Source: Streptomyces sp. QL37 (GTDB lineage Bacteria > Actinomycetota > Actinomycetes > Streptomycetales > Streptomycetaceae). Taken from it: 64,000 nt of DNA. The notes beneath the pieces were generated by a model that was not told the origin of the DNA, searched no databases, and saw only the letters and a list, made by a program, of their open reading frames with translations. Location of the stretch: the NCBI RefSeq assembly GCF_002941025.1, contig NZ_PTJS01000001.1:3348001-3412000 (forward strand). The letters are read 5' to 3'. The position numbers and the translations under genes were made by a program. The first letter of the stretch is position 1. Each line of letters starts with the position of its first letter. This document shows positions 33,486-43,378 of the stretch, in pieces.

Positions 33486-35720
33486 GTGCCCCGGTTCAGT
33501 GTCATCGTGCCCGCGTACCGGGTCCAGGCGTATCTGCACGCGTGTCTCGACTCCGTGCTGAACCAGTCCTTCAAGGACTGCGAGATCATCGTGGTCGACG
33601 ACTGTTCGCCGGACGCCTGCGGCCCGATCGCCGATGAGTACGCCGTACGCGACCCCCGGGTCAGCGCCGTCCACCTGCCGCGCAACTCCGGCCTCGGGCC
33701 GGCCCGTAACGCCGGGGTTGCCAGGGCGACCGGGGACTACCTGCTCTTCCTCGACGGCGACGACACCTTCGCCCCCGAGGCGCTCCAGGCCATCGCCGAC
33801 CGCCTGGAGGCCACCGGCGGCCCCGACGTCCTGGTCTACGACTACGCCCGTACGTACTGGTCGGGCGAGAGCGTGCGCAACACCTTCGCCCAGCACCTCG
33901 CCGAGACGGGCCCTGCCTCCTTCCGGCTCACGGAGCGGCCGGAGCTGCTGAAGGTCCTGATGGTCGTCTGGAACAAGGCGTACCGCCGCGAGTTCGTCGA
34001 GGCCGAGGGCTTCACCTTCCCGCCGGGCTACTACGAGGACACCCCCTGGACCTACCCGGTGCTGATGGCCGCCGGGTCGATCGCCGTGCTGGACAGCGTC
34101 TGTGTGCGGTACCGCCAGAGGCGCCGGGGCAACATCCTCTCCACCACCACCCACCGGCACTTCGACGTCTTCGACCAGTACGACCGGGTCTTCGCCTTCA
34201 TCGACGCCCGCCCCGAGCTCGCCGTGTGGCGCCCGGTGATGTTCCGCCGGATGCTCGACCACTTCTCGACCCTCTACACCTCCCGCGGCAGGCTGCCGCG
34301 CGGCAGCAGGGCCCGGTTCTTCCGCCGCGCCCGCGCCCACTGCCGCCGCTACCGCACCCCCGGCGCCCCCGTGTCCCGCCGCACCCGGCTGCGGCACGCG
34401 CTGTTCCGGCTGGGGGCCCACCGCACGTACCGCGCCCTGTGGGCCGCACAGCGGCTGCACGGCAGGCTCGGGCGCGCGGCCTCGGCGACCCGCCGGACGG
34501 TGCGCGCGGCGGTGCTCCAGCTGCACTACCGCGTCCAGCTGCGGCTGCCCGTCCGGAGCGGGGACGCCGTGTTCGCCGCCTACTGGCACCGCGGCTACAC
34601 CTGTAGCCCCGCCGCGCTGGAGGCCACCGCCAGGGCCCTCGTGCCCGGGCTGCGCACATCCTGGATCTGCCGCCCGGAGGACGCCCACTCCGTGCCGGAG
34701 GCGACGCGCGTGCTGCACCCGGGGACGGCGGCGTACTGGACGGCGCTGGCGCGCTCCAAGTACCTCGTGAACAACGTCAACTTCGACCGCCGGCTCGTGA
34801 AGAGACGCGGCCAGGTGCTGCTGCAGACCCATCACGGGACGCCGCTGAAGACCATGGGCACCGACCTCGTGCACCGCCCCGCGGCGGCCGGCTCCATGGA
34901 CTTCGACCAGTTGCTGCGCAACGTCGACAAGTGGGACTACTCGCTCTCGGCCAACCAGCACTCCACCCTTGTCTGGGAGCGCACCTACCCGTCCGGCTAC
35001 ACGACGCTGGAGTACGGCAGCCCACGCAACGACGTCTTCCGCCGGACGAGCCCCGAGGAGGCCGCGCGGCTGCGCGAGCGCCTGGGCGTCCCGGAGGGCA
35101 GCACCGCCCTGCTGTACGCGCCGACCCACCGGGACTACCGGCGCGAGCAGCGGCACTCCCTGGACCTGGAACAGCTGGTCCGCGTCCTGGGCCCGCACTT
35201 CGTGATCCTGGCCCGCTCCCACTACCTGGACGCGACGGCCCGGGCCACCGCCGGTCACATCCGTCATCCGCGGATCATCGATGTCAGCGCCCACCCGTCC
35301 GTCGAGGAGCTCTGCCTCGCCTCCGACGGGCTGATCACGGACTACTCGTCGCTGATGTTCGACTACGTCAACCTGGACCGCCCGGTCGTCCTGCATCTGG
35401 AGGACGCACAGGCGTACGAGGCGGCCCGTGGCACGTACTTCGACCCGGCGTCCTTCCCGCCCGGAGCGGTCGCCCGTGACCAGGAGGAGCTGCACGAGAT
35501 CTTCGCCACGGACCACTGGCGCGGGCCGCGCTCCGCGCAGCGCCGGGCGGCGTTCCGGGCCCGGTTCTGCCCGTACGACGACGGGCACGCGGCGGAGCGG
35601 GTGGTGCGCCGGGTCTTCCTGGACGACACCTCGGGCCTGCCGCTGCCCGCCCCTCAGCCGAGCTGCGGGCCCGCGGGGGTCCCCCGGCAGGTGACCGTCC
35701 GGGAGTACAGCAACGGTTGA
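33486..35720 (+). CDS. Bifunctional GT2 glycosyltransferase / CDP-polyol phosphotransferase (TagF-like)
   Basis: A 744-residue two-domain enzyme. Residues 1-240 are a GT-A family 2 glycosyltransferase: FSVIVPAYRVQAYLHACLDS, CEIIVVDDCS and YLLFLDGDDTF with its Asp-rich metal site. Residues about 340-715 match the CDP-glycerol:poly(glycerophosphate) transferase family: VLLQTHHGTPLKTMG (catalytic His about 449), LLYAPTHRDYRREQRHSLDL and LITDYSSLMFDYVNLDRPVV. The enzyme probably adds both a sugar and a polyol phosphate to a wall teichoic-acid-like polymer on the cytoplasmic face. The GTG at 33486 gives the natural GT2 N-terminus. It is monocistronic after the transport-operon terminator and convergent with the GT4 gene. 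Similar fusions occur at 36985, 39828, 45089 and 47199. Confidence 0.88.
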   Translation: MPRFSVIVPAYRVQAYLHACLDSVLNQSFKDCEIIVVDDCSPDACGPIADEYAVRDPRVSAVHLPRNSGLGPARNAGVARATGDYLLFLDGDDTFAPEALQAIADRLEATGGPDVLVYDYARTYWSGESVRNTFAQHLAETGPASFRLTERPELLKVLMVVWNKAYRREFVEAEGFTFPPGYYEDTPWTYPVLMAAGSIAVLDSVCVRYRQRRRGNILSTTTHRHFDVFDQYDRVFAFIDARPELAVWRPVMFRRMLDHFSTLYTSRGRLPRGSRARFFRRARAHCRRYRTPGAPVSRRTRLRHALFRLGAHRTYRALWAAQRLHGRLGRAASATRRTVRAAVLQLHYRVQLRLPVRSGDAVFAAYWHRGYTCSPAALEATARALVPGLRTSWICRPEDAHSVPEATRVLHPGTAAYWTALARSKYLVNNVNFDRRLVKRRGQVLLQTHHGTPLKTMGTDLVHRPAAAGSMDFDQLLRNVDKWDYSLSANQHSTLVWERTYPSGYTTLEYGSPRNDVFRRTSPEEAARLRERLGVPEGSTALLYAPTHRDYRREQRHSLDLEQLVRVLGPHFVILARSHYLDATARATAGHIRHPRIIDVSAHPSVEELCLASDGLITDYSSLMFDYVNLDRPVVLHLEDAQAYEAARGTYFDPASFPPGAVARDQEELHEIFATDHWRGPRSAQRRAAFRARFCPYDDGHAAERVVRRVFLDDTSGLPLPAPQPSCGPAGVPRQVTVREYSNG

Positions 35721-35728
35721 GGCCCCTG

Positions 35729-35838
35729 CCCCGGGGATGCCGGGCTCCCGGGGCGCCACGGACCTCCTGGGGCGCCCGAACACCCCGGGGCGTCGGACAC
35801 CCCCCGGGGCGTCGGACATCCCCGGGGTTCCTCGGGGC
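35729..35838. repeat. CCCCGGGG palindrome cluster in convergent spacer (possible terminator)
   Basis: The 119-bp spacer between two convergent genes holds CCCCGGGG palindromes at 35729, 35783, 35802 and 35820, and a related site at 35747. Positions 35783-35820 are two direct 19-bp units (CCCCGGGGCGTCGGACAYC). It can form several alternative hairpins and probably ends transcription from both sides. Confidence 0.6.
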
Positions 35839-35839
35839 T

Positions 35840-36988
35840 TCAGCGCTCCAGGAACGCGAAAAGCTCTTCCCAGCGGCCCATGATCTCCGCCTCGGAGAAC
35901 CGCTGGACGTTGGTCCGCGCCCGGTCCCCCATCGCATCCCGCATCCGGGGATTGCCGGTGAGCCGCAGCAGCCGGTCGGCGAGCGCCCCGATGTCCCCCG
36001 CGGGCGCGAGCAGCCCGTCCTCGCCGTCGCGCACGATCTCCCGTACGCCCGGCGCGCAGTCGAACGCCGCGCACGGCACCCCGCTCGCCATGGCCTCCAG
36101 CAGCGCCAGGGGGAAGCCCTCGCCGCGTGAGGACTGCACGAAGACGGAGGAACCGGCGAGAGCCCCGGGAACGTCGTCGGTGCGCCCCCGCCACTCGACC
36201 GAGGAATCGAGCCCCAGCCCGGTGCACCGCGCCCTGAGGTCCGCCTCGTCCTCACCGGTCCCGTACACGTCCAGCCGCCAGTCCGGGCGCTTCGGAGCCA
36301 CCAGCGCCCAGGCGTCCAGGAGCATGTCGATGCCCTTCTGGTCGGTGAGCCGGCCGATGCTCGCGACCGACTTCTCCCGGCGCGGGGAGGGCACCGGGGG
36401 CAGGGCGGCCAGGGCGTTGGGCATGAAGCCCACGTTGTTCATCCCGTCGCCCGCCCACTTGTCGGCGTCCTCCTCCGTGAGGACGAGCCAACGGTCGAGC
36501 AGCGGGTAGTGGTTCCTGATCCAGCGGTAGCGATGACTCGCGCGCGAGTAGTCGTAGGACTCGTGGCTCATCCCGATGACCCGCATACCGCAGGTGTCCG
36601 CCTCGCCGACCCACTCCATCGCCCAGACCTGGCTGACGATCACCACTCCCCCGGGCCCGGCCGCCCGGAAGATCTCCGAGAGCTGGTCGACCGCCAGCCG
36701 CTTCCGGGCCGCCCGGCCGGCCTCCGCGCGCCGGGCGGCGAACCGGAAGCGGTCCCGGACACCCTTGGGCGCCCAGGGTGTCGGCGGGTGCGCCGGGTAC
36801 AGGGCGGTCACCGGGTAGCCCAAGGGCTCGGGCAGGGCCATCTTCCGTTCGGAGGCATAAATACCGATGGTGTGCACCCGGTGGCCGGCCTCCTGGAACA
36901 GCTGGGCGGTCCGGTGCATCCAGCCGGTCACACCCCCGAGTTCGTCGGTGCTGTTGGAGACGATGAAGACATCACGGCTGCGGTTCAT
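35840..36988 (-). CDS. GT4-family (GT-B fold) glycosyltransferase
   Basis: A 382-residue retaining-type glycosyltransferase. The N-terminal domain starts VFIVSNSTDELGGVTGWMHR, the Gly-rich acceptor-side loop. The C-terminal GT4 domain has KSVASIGRLTDQKGIDMLLD, WRLDVYGTGEDEADLRARC and the nucleotide-sugar EX7E block SSRGEGFPLALLEAMASG, continuing to CAPGVREIV. It likely transfers a sugar in wall-polymer assembly. The ATG at 36988 overlaps the stop of the upstream GT2-TagF gene (ATGA), so it is the last gene of a coupled three-gene minus-strand unit (43280 to 35840). The donor sugar is not predictable. Confidence 0.9.
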   Translation of the reverse strand: MNRSRDVFIVSNSTDELGGVTGWMHRTAQLFQEAGHRVHTIGIYASERKMALPEPLGYPVTALYPAHPPTPWAPKGVRDRFRFAARRAEAGRAARKRLAVDQLSEIFRAAGPGGVVIVSQVWAMEWVGEADTCGMRVIGMSHESYDYSRASHRYRWIRNHYPLLDRWLVLTEEDADKWAGDGMNNVGFMPNALAALPPVPSPRREKSVASIGRLTDQKGIDMLLDAWALVAPKRPDWRLDVYGTGEDEADLRARCTGLGLDSSVEWRGRTDDVPGALAGSSVFVQSSRGEGFPLALLEAMASGVPCAAFDCAPGVREIVRDGEDGLLAPAGDIGALADRLLRLTGNPRMRDAMGDRARTNVQRFSEAEIMGRWEELFAFLER

Positions 36989-39831
36989 CGACGGGGCTCC
37001 CCGGTGCGAGCGGTACGGGACGGGACGAGATGCCGGGCGAAGACCGTGTCGACGACCGCCCGGGCCGCGTCCCCCCGGTCGTAGGCTCCGAACTCCCGAG
37101 CGAAGGCCGAGCGTTGCTCCTGGAAGCCGGTGTCCGCGGTCTTCAGCCGCGCCAGCACGGCGAACAGCTCCTCCTCGGTCGCCGTCACCGGGCCCGGTGC
37201 CTTCTCCCGCAGGTCGAAGTAGCTGCCCCGCTCGGCGGCGTAGGCGTCGAGATCGGGGGCGAAGAGGACGATCGGACGGTCCAGGAGGGCGTAGTCGAAC
37301 ATGATCGACGAGTAGTCCGTGACCAGGACGTCCGCGAGCGCGAGGAGTTCGCTGACGTCGTGGTGGCGCGAGACGTCCACGACCGTCCCGGGCGGACAGG
37401 CGGGCAGGCTCGCCGCCTCCAGGTAGTGCGCCCGCACCAGCAGCGTGTACGTGTCGCCGAAGCGCTCCGCGAAGCGCGCCGCGTCCAGGAGCAGCCGCTG
37501 CCGCTTGCGCTTGCCCGGCCCGCCCCGGAAGGTCGGCGCGTACAGCACGACCTTGCGGTGGTCGGGCAGCCCGAGTTCGGCCGCGAGCGCCGGGCGGGGC
37601 AGCCTTCCCTGGGCCTCGTCCCGGGCCCTCGCCGCGAGCAGCGCGTCGTTGCGCGGGTAGCCGGTGCGCAGCAGCGTGCTCCCGGGCAGCCGGTAGGCAC
37701 GGGCCAGAGTGCGCTCGTCGTGCTCGGACCGTACGAGGAAGTGGTCGAACCGGTGCACGGCCTGTTGGAGCCGCTCACGCTGCGGGGCGTTCTGCATGCG
37801 CACCCGGGTCTCGTCGAACCCCATGCGCTTGTACGCCGATCCGTGCCAGGTCTGGAGATAGGTCGTGCCGGAGGGCTTGTCGAGGTGCTGCGGGAACCCC
37901 TGGTTGTCCACCCAGTACTCCGCCCGTGCCAGGGCCCACAGATAGCGCCAGGACCAGCGGCGGACGAGCCTGGCGTCCGCCGGGAACCCCGCCGGGGAGT
38001 CGGCGTACGACCAGACGCAGCGCAGCGGGAGCCCCCGGGCGCGCACCTCCTCGTGGACGGCCCGGGGGCTGTCGCCGTAGCAGGTGCCCATGTGGCTCTC
38101 GAAGACCACGGATCCCTTGCGCACGGGCAGCCGGAGCAGCCAGGAGCGGTAGACGGAGACCTTGAAGCCCCTGGCGTGCAGCCTGTCCCGGCGCTTGCGC
38201 AGAGCCCGCAGCAGGAGTCTGGCCCGCCGGGCGGGGCGGAAGTGGGTGGCGTAGTGGACCAGGCGCCGGGCCGTACGGGCGGGCCGGTTGCGGGCTTCGA
38301 GCCGCAGCGCCAGATGGTCCCGGAGTGTGATGTACGGCTGCCAGGTGTCCCCGGTCGTCCTGCCCAGCCGGGGCGACGCGGGGGAACGGTCCGACGGGCC
38401 GACGAGGTCGTGGGCGGCGAAGAGGTCGCTCACCGAGCGGCTCCGGCCGTCCTCCACGACCATCCGCGCGTCCCACACCGTGTTCCGGGGGCCGAAGGGG
38501 CGCAGCAGGCGCGTGAGGTCGGCCCGGACGGACCAGCTGATGCCGGTGGTGTCCGGCCGCAGCTCGGCGACCGGGGCCCGGAAGGCGCGCGAGCCGTCGC
38601 GTACGCGGAACTCCAGATGGGCCGTGAGGGGGCCCTCCGGGTCGGGCCCGGCGTGCGCGGGCAGCACGAGCCGGCCCTCGATCAGGACCCGGCGGCCGTC
38701 GGCCTCGTAGCGGGTGAGCCTGTTCATCAGCTTCAGCTCGCCGAACGCCCGGTACTGGTGGCCGAGTTCGGTGACGTCCAGCACGGGGTCGGGGCCGCCC
38801 GGCCAGTACACCCGCCCGTCGTCCGCCATGGTGAGGGGCGCGGCCACGACGCCCCTCCTGCGCAGCGCGTACGCCGCGGTGAGCACCCCTTCCCCGTCCC
38901 CCCGCTCCAGCAGCCGGACGCCGACGCGCTCGACGGGCGGGAGGGTGAGCAGGACGGGCTCGGGGACGGAGCCGGGCAGCACCCGGGCCGCCGTCGCCGC
39001 GACCCGTTCGCGTGTGGCGGCCGACAGTTCGGGGAAGCCGCGCACCAGCGGCACGAGGTGGTCCAGCAGGAAGGCGCGGTCCCGCTGCTCACGGAGCTCC
39101 GCAAGCCCCTGGGCCACCAGCACGTGGCAGACACGCCGGTGCGCCTCGACGAGCCCGGCGAGATCCCGGCCTGCGTCGGGCACGGCCCGCCCGGAGACGA
39201 TCCGGCGGCGTACCAGTGCGATCCGGCCGACCGCGGAGGCCGCCAGGGGGCCGAAGAGGATCCCGCTGTGGGTGAGGTCCTCGTCGTAGCGCAGCGCGTG
39301 CCGCTCCAGTGCCGCGCGCCGCACGCAGAACCCGGTCACCAGGGCGTCGCGCACGACCAGTTCCGGGGCCTCGGAGAAGCGGACGACCGTACGGGAGCGG
39401 AGGAACAGCGGATGCTGCCAGGAGGGCTCCCGTTCCTTCGTCCCCTCCCCGGTGAGCCCGGCCCAGCGCCCGGCCACCAGATCGGCGTGCGTCCGCGCCC
39501 CGGCCTCCCACAGGTTGCGGCAGGCGTGCCGCTGGAGCCGCTCCCCGACGTCGAGCACGAGGACGTACGTGCCACGCGCCGCGTCCAGGCCGGCGTTGCG
39601 CAGCGAGGCGACGGAGTCCGTGCCGGGGTCGAGCACGCTGACGCGGTCCGGGGAGCGCCCGGCGAGCGAACCGGCCGCGCTCCGCAGGGCGGCGGGGGCT
39701 CCTGCGGGCAGGACGACGAGCGCCTCGACGGCGCGCAGGCTCTGGTCGAGCACGGACTCGACGGACGCCGTCAGTGCCTCCTCCCCGCCCTCCGCGGCGG
39801 TGATCACACAGCTGAAGTCGGGCGTACTCAT
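36985..39831 (-). CDS. GT2-like / TagF-like fusion protein with degenerate GT2 metal site
   Basis: A 948-residue protein. Residues 1-230 have the outline of a GT2 domain (FSCVITAAEGGEEALTASVE, ASLRNAGLDAARGTYVLVLD), but the metal-binding Asp-x-Asp is replaced: the segment reads VLVLDVGERL rather than FLDGDDTF as in its paralogues. A middle beta-rich region (about 330-500) resembles the linker of the 39828 and 47199 proteins. The C-terminal 400 residues are a TagF-like transferase with YLQTWHGSAYKRMG (His present), KVVLYAPTFRGGPGKRKRQR, and VTDYSSIMFDYALLDRPIVL. The C-terminal domain looks active; the N-terminal one probably is not. The ATG at 39831 overlaps the upstream stop and the stop overlaps the GT4 start, both by four bases. 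Confidence 0.85.
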   Translation of the reverse strand: MSTPDFSCVITAAEGGEEALTASVESVLDQSLRAVEALVVLPAGAPAALRSAAGSLAGRSPDRVSVLDPGTDSVASLRNAGLDAARGTYVLVLDVGERLQRHACRNLWEAGARTHADLVAGRWAGLTGEGTKEREPSWQHPLFLRSRTVVRFSEAPELVVRDALVTGFCVRRAALERHALRYDEDLTHSGILFGPLAASAVGRIALVRRRIVSGRAVPDAGRDLAGLVEAHRRVCHVLVAQGLAELREQRDRAFLLDHLVPLVRGFPELSAATRERVAATAARVLPGSVPEPVLLTLPPVERVGVRLLERGDGEGVLTAAYALRRRGVVAAPLTMADDGRVYWPGGPDPVLDVTELGHQYRAFGELKLMNRLTRYEADGRRVLIEGRLVLPAHAGPDPEGPLTAHLEFRVRDGSRAFRAPVAELRPDTTGISWSVRADLTRLLRPFGPRNTVWDARMVVEDGRSRSVSDLFAAHDLVGPSDRSPASPRLGRTTGDTWQPYITLRDHLALRLEARNRPARTARRLVHYATHFRPARRARLLLRALRKRRDRLHARGFKVSVYRSWLLRLPVRKGSVVFESHMGTCYGDSPRAVHEEVRARGLPLRCVWSYADSPAGFPADARLVRRWSWRYLWALARAEYWVDNQGFPQHLDKPSGTTYLQTWHGSAYKRMGFDETRVRMQNAPQRERLQQAVHRFDHFLVRSEHDERTLARAYRLPGSTLLRTGYPRNDALLAARARDEAQGRLPRPALAAELGLPDHRKVVLYAPTFRGGPGKRKRQRLLLDAARFAERFGDTYTLLVRAHYLEAASLPACPPGTVVDVSRHHDVSELLALADVLVTDYSSIMFDYALLDRPIVLFAPDLDAYAAERGSYFDLREKAPGPVTATEEELFAVLARLKTADTGFQEQRSAFAREFGAYDRGDAARAVVDTVFARHLVPSRTARTGEPRR

Positions 39832-42800
39832 GCCTGTGCCCCCTTCAGCATCCGGTCCGCCACCCGGGCGGCCGCCGTCCCGTCGTCCAGATCGCAGAAC
39901 GACTCGCGGAAGCCGGCGTACGCCTCGCGGTGGCCCGCCGTCGCGGCCTCCGGGTCGCGGAGCGCCTCGATGACGGCGGCCGAGTCGGTGAGCAGCGGGC
40001 CGGGCGCCCGGTTCTCGAAGTCGAAGCAGAAGCCGCGCAGGGTGTCGCGGTAGTGCTGCAGGTCGTAGGTGTGGAACAGCATCGGGCGCCCCGTCTGCGC
40101 GAAGTCGAACATCAGGGACGAGTAGTCGGTGACCAGCACATCGCTGATCAGCATCAGCTCCGCGACATCGGGATGGCGCGACACGTCGCGCACGAAGTCG
40201 CTCGAAGGGACGCTCCCGCCGACCAGGTAGTGACGGCGCACCAGCAGGACGTGGTCGTCCCCGAGCGCCTTCCGCGCCTGTTCCAGGTCCAGTTGGAGAT
40301 CGAGCCCGTACAGTCCGCTCTGCTTCGGCCGGTCCTCGCGCCAGGTCGGGGCGTACAGGACGACGCGCTTGCCCTCGGGGACGGCGAGCGACTGCCGGAC
40401 CGCGGCGGCGACCTTCGCACGGTCGGAGGCGTACAGCAGGTCGTTGCGCGGGTAGCCGCACTCCAGCACCTCGCCCGTGTGTCCGAACGCGCGGCGCAGG
40501 ACGGGTGTGGAGAAGCGGTTCGGCGAGACGAGGACGCTCCACTGGGCGGCCCGCCGGGGCATGGACTCCATGTACGCGGTGTCCGCGAAGGCGGTGCCCG
40601 CCAGGTCGCGGCCGATGCGCTTGAGGGGGGTGCCGTGCCAGGTCTGGACGACGAACTGTCCCTCCGCCCGTTCGAACCAATCGGGCAGCTGGGTGTTGGT
40701 GACGATCCACCGGCTGCGGGCGAGGGCCTCGTGCCACTCGGCGCTGTGCAGGGCCACCGCGCGCACCCCCGCGGGGACCACGGCCTGCTGGTCCCGCACC
40801 ACCCAGAGGTGCTCGACGCCCGTGCCGCGCCGGACCAGCTCCTCGTGGACGGCGCGGGGCGAGTCCGAGTACTGGCGCCCGTCGAAGCTGGAGTACAGCA
40901 CGGCGTCCCGGAGCTCCCCGCCGCGCGCGCCCACGTAACGCTCACGCAGCCGGCGCTGCCCGTACGCCCCCCGGTCCGCCGGCGGCAGGGCGCTGCCCGA
41001 CCGCAGGGAGAGCCGGTCGTGGAAGCGCCGCTCCAGGGTGAAGAGGCGTCCTCCCGACGGGCGCCCGAGCGGCAGTTCCGCGTGCAGCTGGTGCACCGCA
41101 CGCAGCGGCAGGTAGAGCCCCGGGTCTGTCTCGCCCCGCTCCCGCAGGAACGGGTACCACCGGCCCTCGGCGAGCGGCAGGGCCCCGCCCGCCCCTTCGA
41201 CCGCCCCGGGAGTAAGCACCGTACGGAAAGCGGCACCCGTCCACTCCACGGCGAAGGTGTGCTCCTCCTGGTGGCCGCTGTGACGCAGGACGAGCTCGAC
41301 CGGGTCGTAGCGCACCGCCGGGAAGGTCCCCTCCAGTACCGGGCCGGCGTCGTCCGTCCAGGACACACGCGTGACGACGGGCCGCACGTCCCGGTCGGTG
41401 AGCACCAGGTCCCCGGAGGGGTTGGCGGCGGCGTAGAGCTCACGGCCGCCGGGCAGCGGATACCGCCCGGCGTCGGTCTCCGGGCGGGCCGCGACCGTGA
41501 GCCGTCGCGCCCCGCAGGTCAGCTGGACACCCCAGTCGCCGTCGGCGCCCCCGAACCCCGTCAGCGGCACCTCGGCGAGGACGGTACGGCCGTCGGTGTC
41601 CTCGCCGGGCACCAGCGGGAACTCGCGGGTCTTCTTCGTGCGCCACTCCTGGATCCGCAGAGCCGTCGGCGCGTCCCGGCCCAGCAGCCGCACCGCGATC
41701 CGGATCCCGCTCCCGTCCTCCGTCGGCGCGTGTCCGGCGAGCACGGCGTCCACCCGCTCGGCGCGCAGCTCCAGCTTGTTCCCGGAGAGCAGCGGGACGA
41801 CCCGGGTGCGCTCGTCGACGTAACGCACGGCGGGCGCTGCCGGGTTGCCGAGCAGCCGCATCGGGCCGCGGCGCGGGCGCCCCGCGCCGACGACGACGGA
41901 TTCCAGCTTCCAGAGCGTGCGGGCGCCGCCCGCCGTGCCCCGGGTGACGAGCCGGCGCGGGTCGACGACGGTCTCGAAGCCGGACCGCTCGTAGCGGTGC
42001 AGCGAGCGGCCCGATGCGGCCGCCGCCTCGTCCGTCGCCGTCCTGCGCAGCCGCAGGGGGATCACCCGGCGGCCCGACCTCAGCCAGCCCGCCCCGGCCG
42101 ACCTCCCCGGGGCGTTACGGACGTACGCGTACCCCTTGAGGTGCAGCAGCCCGTCCCGCCACACGGCCTCGGTGAGATGCGCGTGCACGGGGAGGTCCTC
42201 GGCGGACAGCGCGGTGACCTTGCGTGGGAGAGGGGCGTCGACTCCCGGGTACTGCGCCCTGGGCCGCAGCCGCCCCCGGACGTGGAAGGTGTCACGGTCG
42301 GTGGACTCGTGGGCCAGGAGCGCGATCAGCTCCGCCGTCCTGCGCTCCCGGATGAGCTGCCACTTGACCCGCAGATGCAGCGGCAGCGCGTCGAGGACCG
42401 CGGGGTCGACCGTCGAGGCGAAGGCGTTGGCGTGGGTGAGGAAGGCCTCGTGGAAGCTCTCGTCACCGTCCGGGAGCGCCTCGATGAACAGCCACAGGTC
42501 ACCGGAGAGCGCGTGCTCGTCGTAGCGCCGCTTCGCCTCCGTCATGCCGCGGTCACCGAGGAACCGGCTGACCGTGGAGACCGCCGTGACCCGGTCGCGG
42601 ATTCCCCGGGCCACCGCGCGCCGGGTGGTGATCGAGCCGTCGCGGTCCCGCCAGTGGTAGACCGGCTCCTCCACGACGTCGACGCTCCGGGCCAGGAAGT
42701 GGGCCGGCAGCACCACGGCGATGTCCTCGTACAGGACCCCGGTCGGGAAGGCGAAGGCGTGCTGGTCCCAGAAGGACCTGCGGAACACCTTGTTGCACGC

Positions 42801-43280
42801 GATGCGGTCGCCGAGCAGGATCCAGTCCCGGGTGACATGGGTGGCCCGGCGCGGCTTCTCCATCGGCCTGCGGAACATGGGGGACTGTTCGAGCACCCCG
42901 TTCGCCCTGAGCCTGAGTACGTTGCCCGTCGCGAAGTCCGAGCCCGAGGCGTCCAGTTCACCGAGCATCCTGGCGAAGGCGCCCGGCGGCACGACGTCGT
43001 CGCTGTCGACGAACGTCAGGAACTCCGCGTCCGGGTGGGCCTGTCCGGCACCCGCGTTGCGCGCGGCCCCCAGCCCGGCGTTCTTCTGCCGGACCAGCCG
43101 GAAGCGGGGGTCCTGCCGGGCGAACCGCAGCGCCACGTCGGCGCTCCCGTCCGTCGAACCGTCGTCGACCATGACGACTTCCAGGTCGGTCATGGTCTGC
43201 CCGGCGAGCGACTCCAGGCAGGCTCCGAGGTACTCCTCGACGTTGAAGAGCGGGACGACGACGGTGAGACGGGGTGCCAT
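39828..43280 (-). CDS. Large GT2 / TagF-like bifunctional wall-polymer transferase
   Basis: A 1150-residue protein. Residues 1-250 are a complete GT2 domain (LTVVVPLFNVEEYLGACLES, LEVVMVDDGSTDGSADVAL, FVDSDDVVPPG). A central region of about 500 residues is beta-rich with no family I recognise. The C-terminal 400 residues are a TagF-like domain with FVVQTWHGTPLKRIG, VVLYAPTWREDRPKQSGLYG, and VTDYSSLMFDFAQTGRPMLF. Both catalytic sites look complete. It is a full-length paralogue of the plus-strand gene at 47199. The ATG at 43280 matches the GT2 N-terminus; a GTG four codons upstream sits too close to GGAAGG to be clearly better. It heads the coupled unit with the 36985 and 35840 genes. Confidence 0.87.
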   Translation of the reverse strand: MAPRLTVVVPLFNVEEYLGACLESLAGQTMTDLEVVMVDDGSTDGSADVALRFARQDPRFRLVRQKNAGLGAARNAGAGQAHPDAEFLTFVDSDDVVPPGAFARMLGELDASGSDFATGNVLRLRANGVLEQSPMFRRPMEKPRRATHVTRDWILLGDRIACNKVFRRSFWDQHAFAFPTGVLYEDIAVVLPAHFLARSVDVVEEPVYHWRDRDGSITTRRAVARGIRDRVTAVSTVSRFLGDRGMTEAKRRYDEHALSGDLWLFIEALPDGDESFHEAFLTHANAFASTVDPAVLDALPLHLRVKWQLIRERRTAELIALLAHESTDRDTFHVRGRLRPRAQYPGVDAPLPRKVTALSAEDLPVHAHLTEAVWRDGLLHLKGYAYVRNAPGRSAGAGWLRSGRRVIPLRLRRTATDEAAAASGRSLHRYERSGFETVVDPRRLVTRGTAGGARTLWKLESVVVGAGRPRRGPMRLLGNPAAPAVRYVDERTRVVPLLSGNKLELRAERVDAVLAGHAPTEDGSGIRIAVRLLGRDAPTALRIQEWRTKKTREFPLVPGEDTDGRTVLAEVPLTGFGGADGDWGVQLTCGARRLTVAARPETDAGRYPLPGGRELYAAANPSGDLVLTDRDVRPVVTRVSWTDDAGPVLEGTFPAVRYDPVELVLRHSGHQEEHTFAVEWTGAAFRTVLTPGAVEGAGGALPLAEGRWYPFLRERGETDPGLYLPLRAVHQLHAELPLGRPSGGRLFTLERRFHDRLSLRSGSALPPADRGAYGQRRLRERYVGARGGELRDAVLYSSFDGRQYSDSPRAVHEELVRRGTGVEHLWVVRDQQAVVPAGVRAVALHSAEWHEALARSRWIVTNTQLPDWFERAEGQFVVQTWHGTPLKRIGRDLAGTAFADTAYMESMPRRAAQWSVLVSPNRFSTPVLRRAFGHTGEVLECGYPRNDLLYASDRAKVAAAVRQSLAVPEGKRVVLYAPTWREDRPKQSGLYGLDLQLDLEQARKALGDDHVLLVRRHYLVGGSVPSSDFVRDVSRHPDVAELMLISDVLVTDYSSLMFDFAQTGRPMLFHTYDLQHYRDTLRGFCFDFENRAPGPLLTDSAAVIEALRDPEAATAGHREAYAGFRESFCDLDDGTAAARVADRMLKGAQA

Positions 43281-43331
43281 GACGCTGCGCACGATCCTTC
43301 CGGACGGACGACGGACTTCCTCTGTATGGAA

Positions 43332-43362
43332 CGAGCCCCGTGCCGGGGAGGCACGGGGCTCG
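43332..43362 (-). terminator. Terminator after the TylF-like methyltransferase gene
   Basis: A perfect 13-bp stem, CGAGCCCCGTGCC / GGCACGGGGCTCG, with a GGGGA loop, 17 bp beyond the stop at 43379 and before the start at 43280. It separates the two methyltransferase genes from the next minus-strand unit. Confidence 0.88.
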
Positions 43363-43378
43363 CAACGGGGCACCGCGC

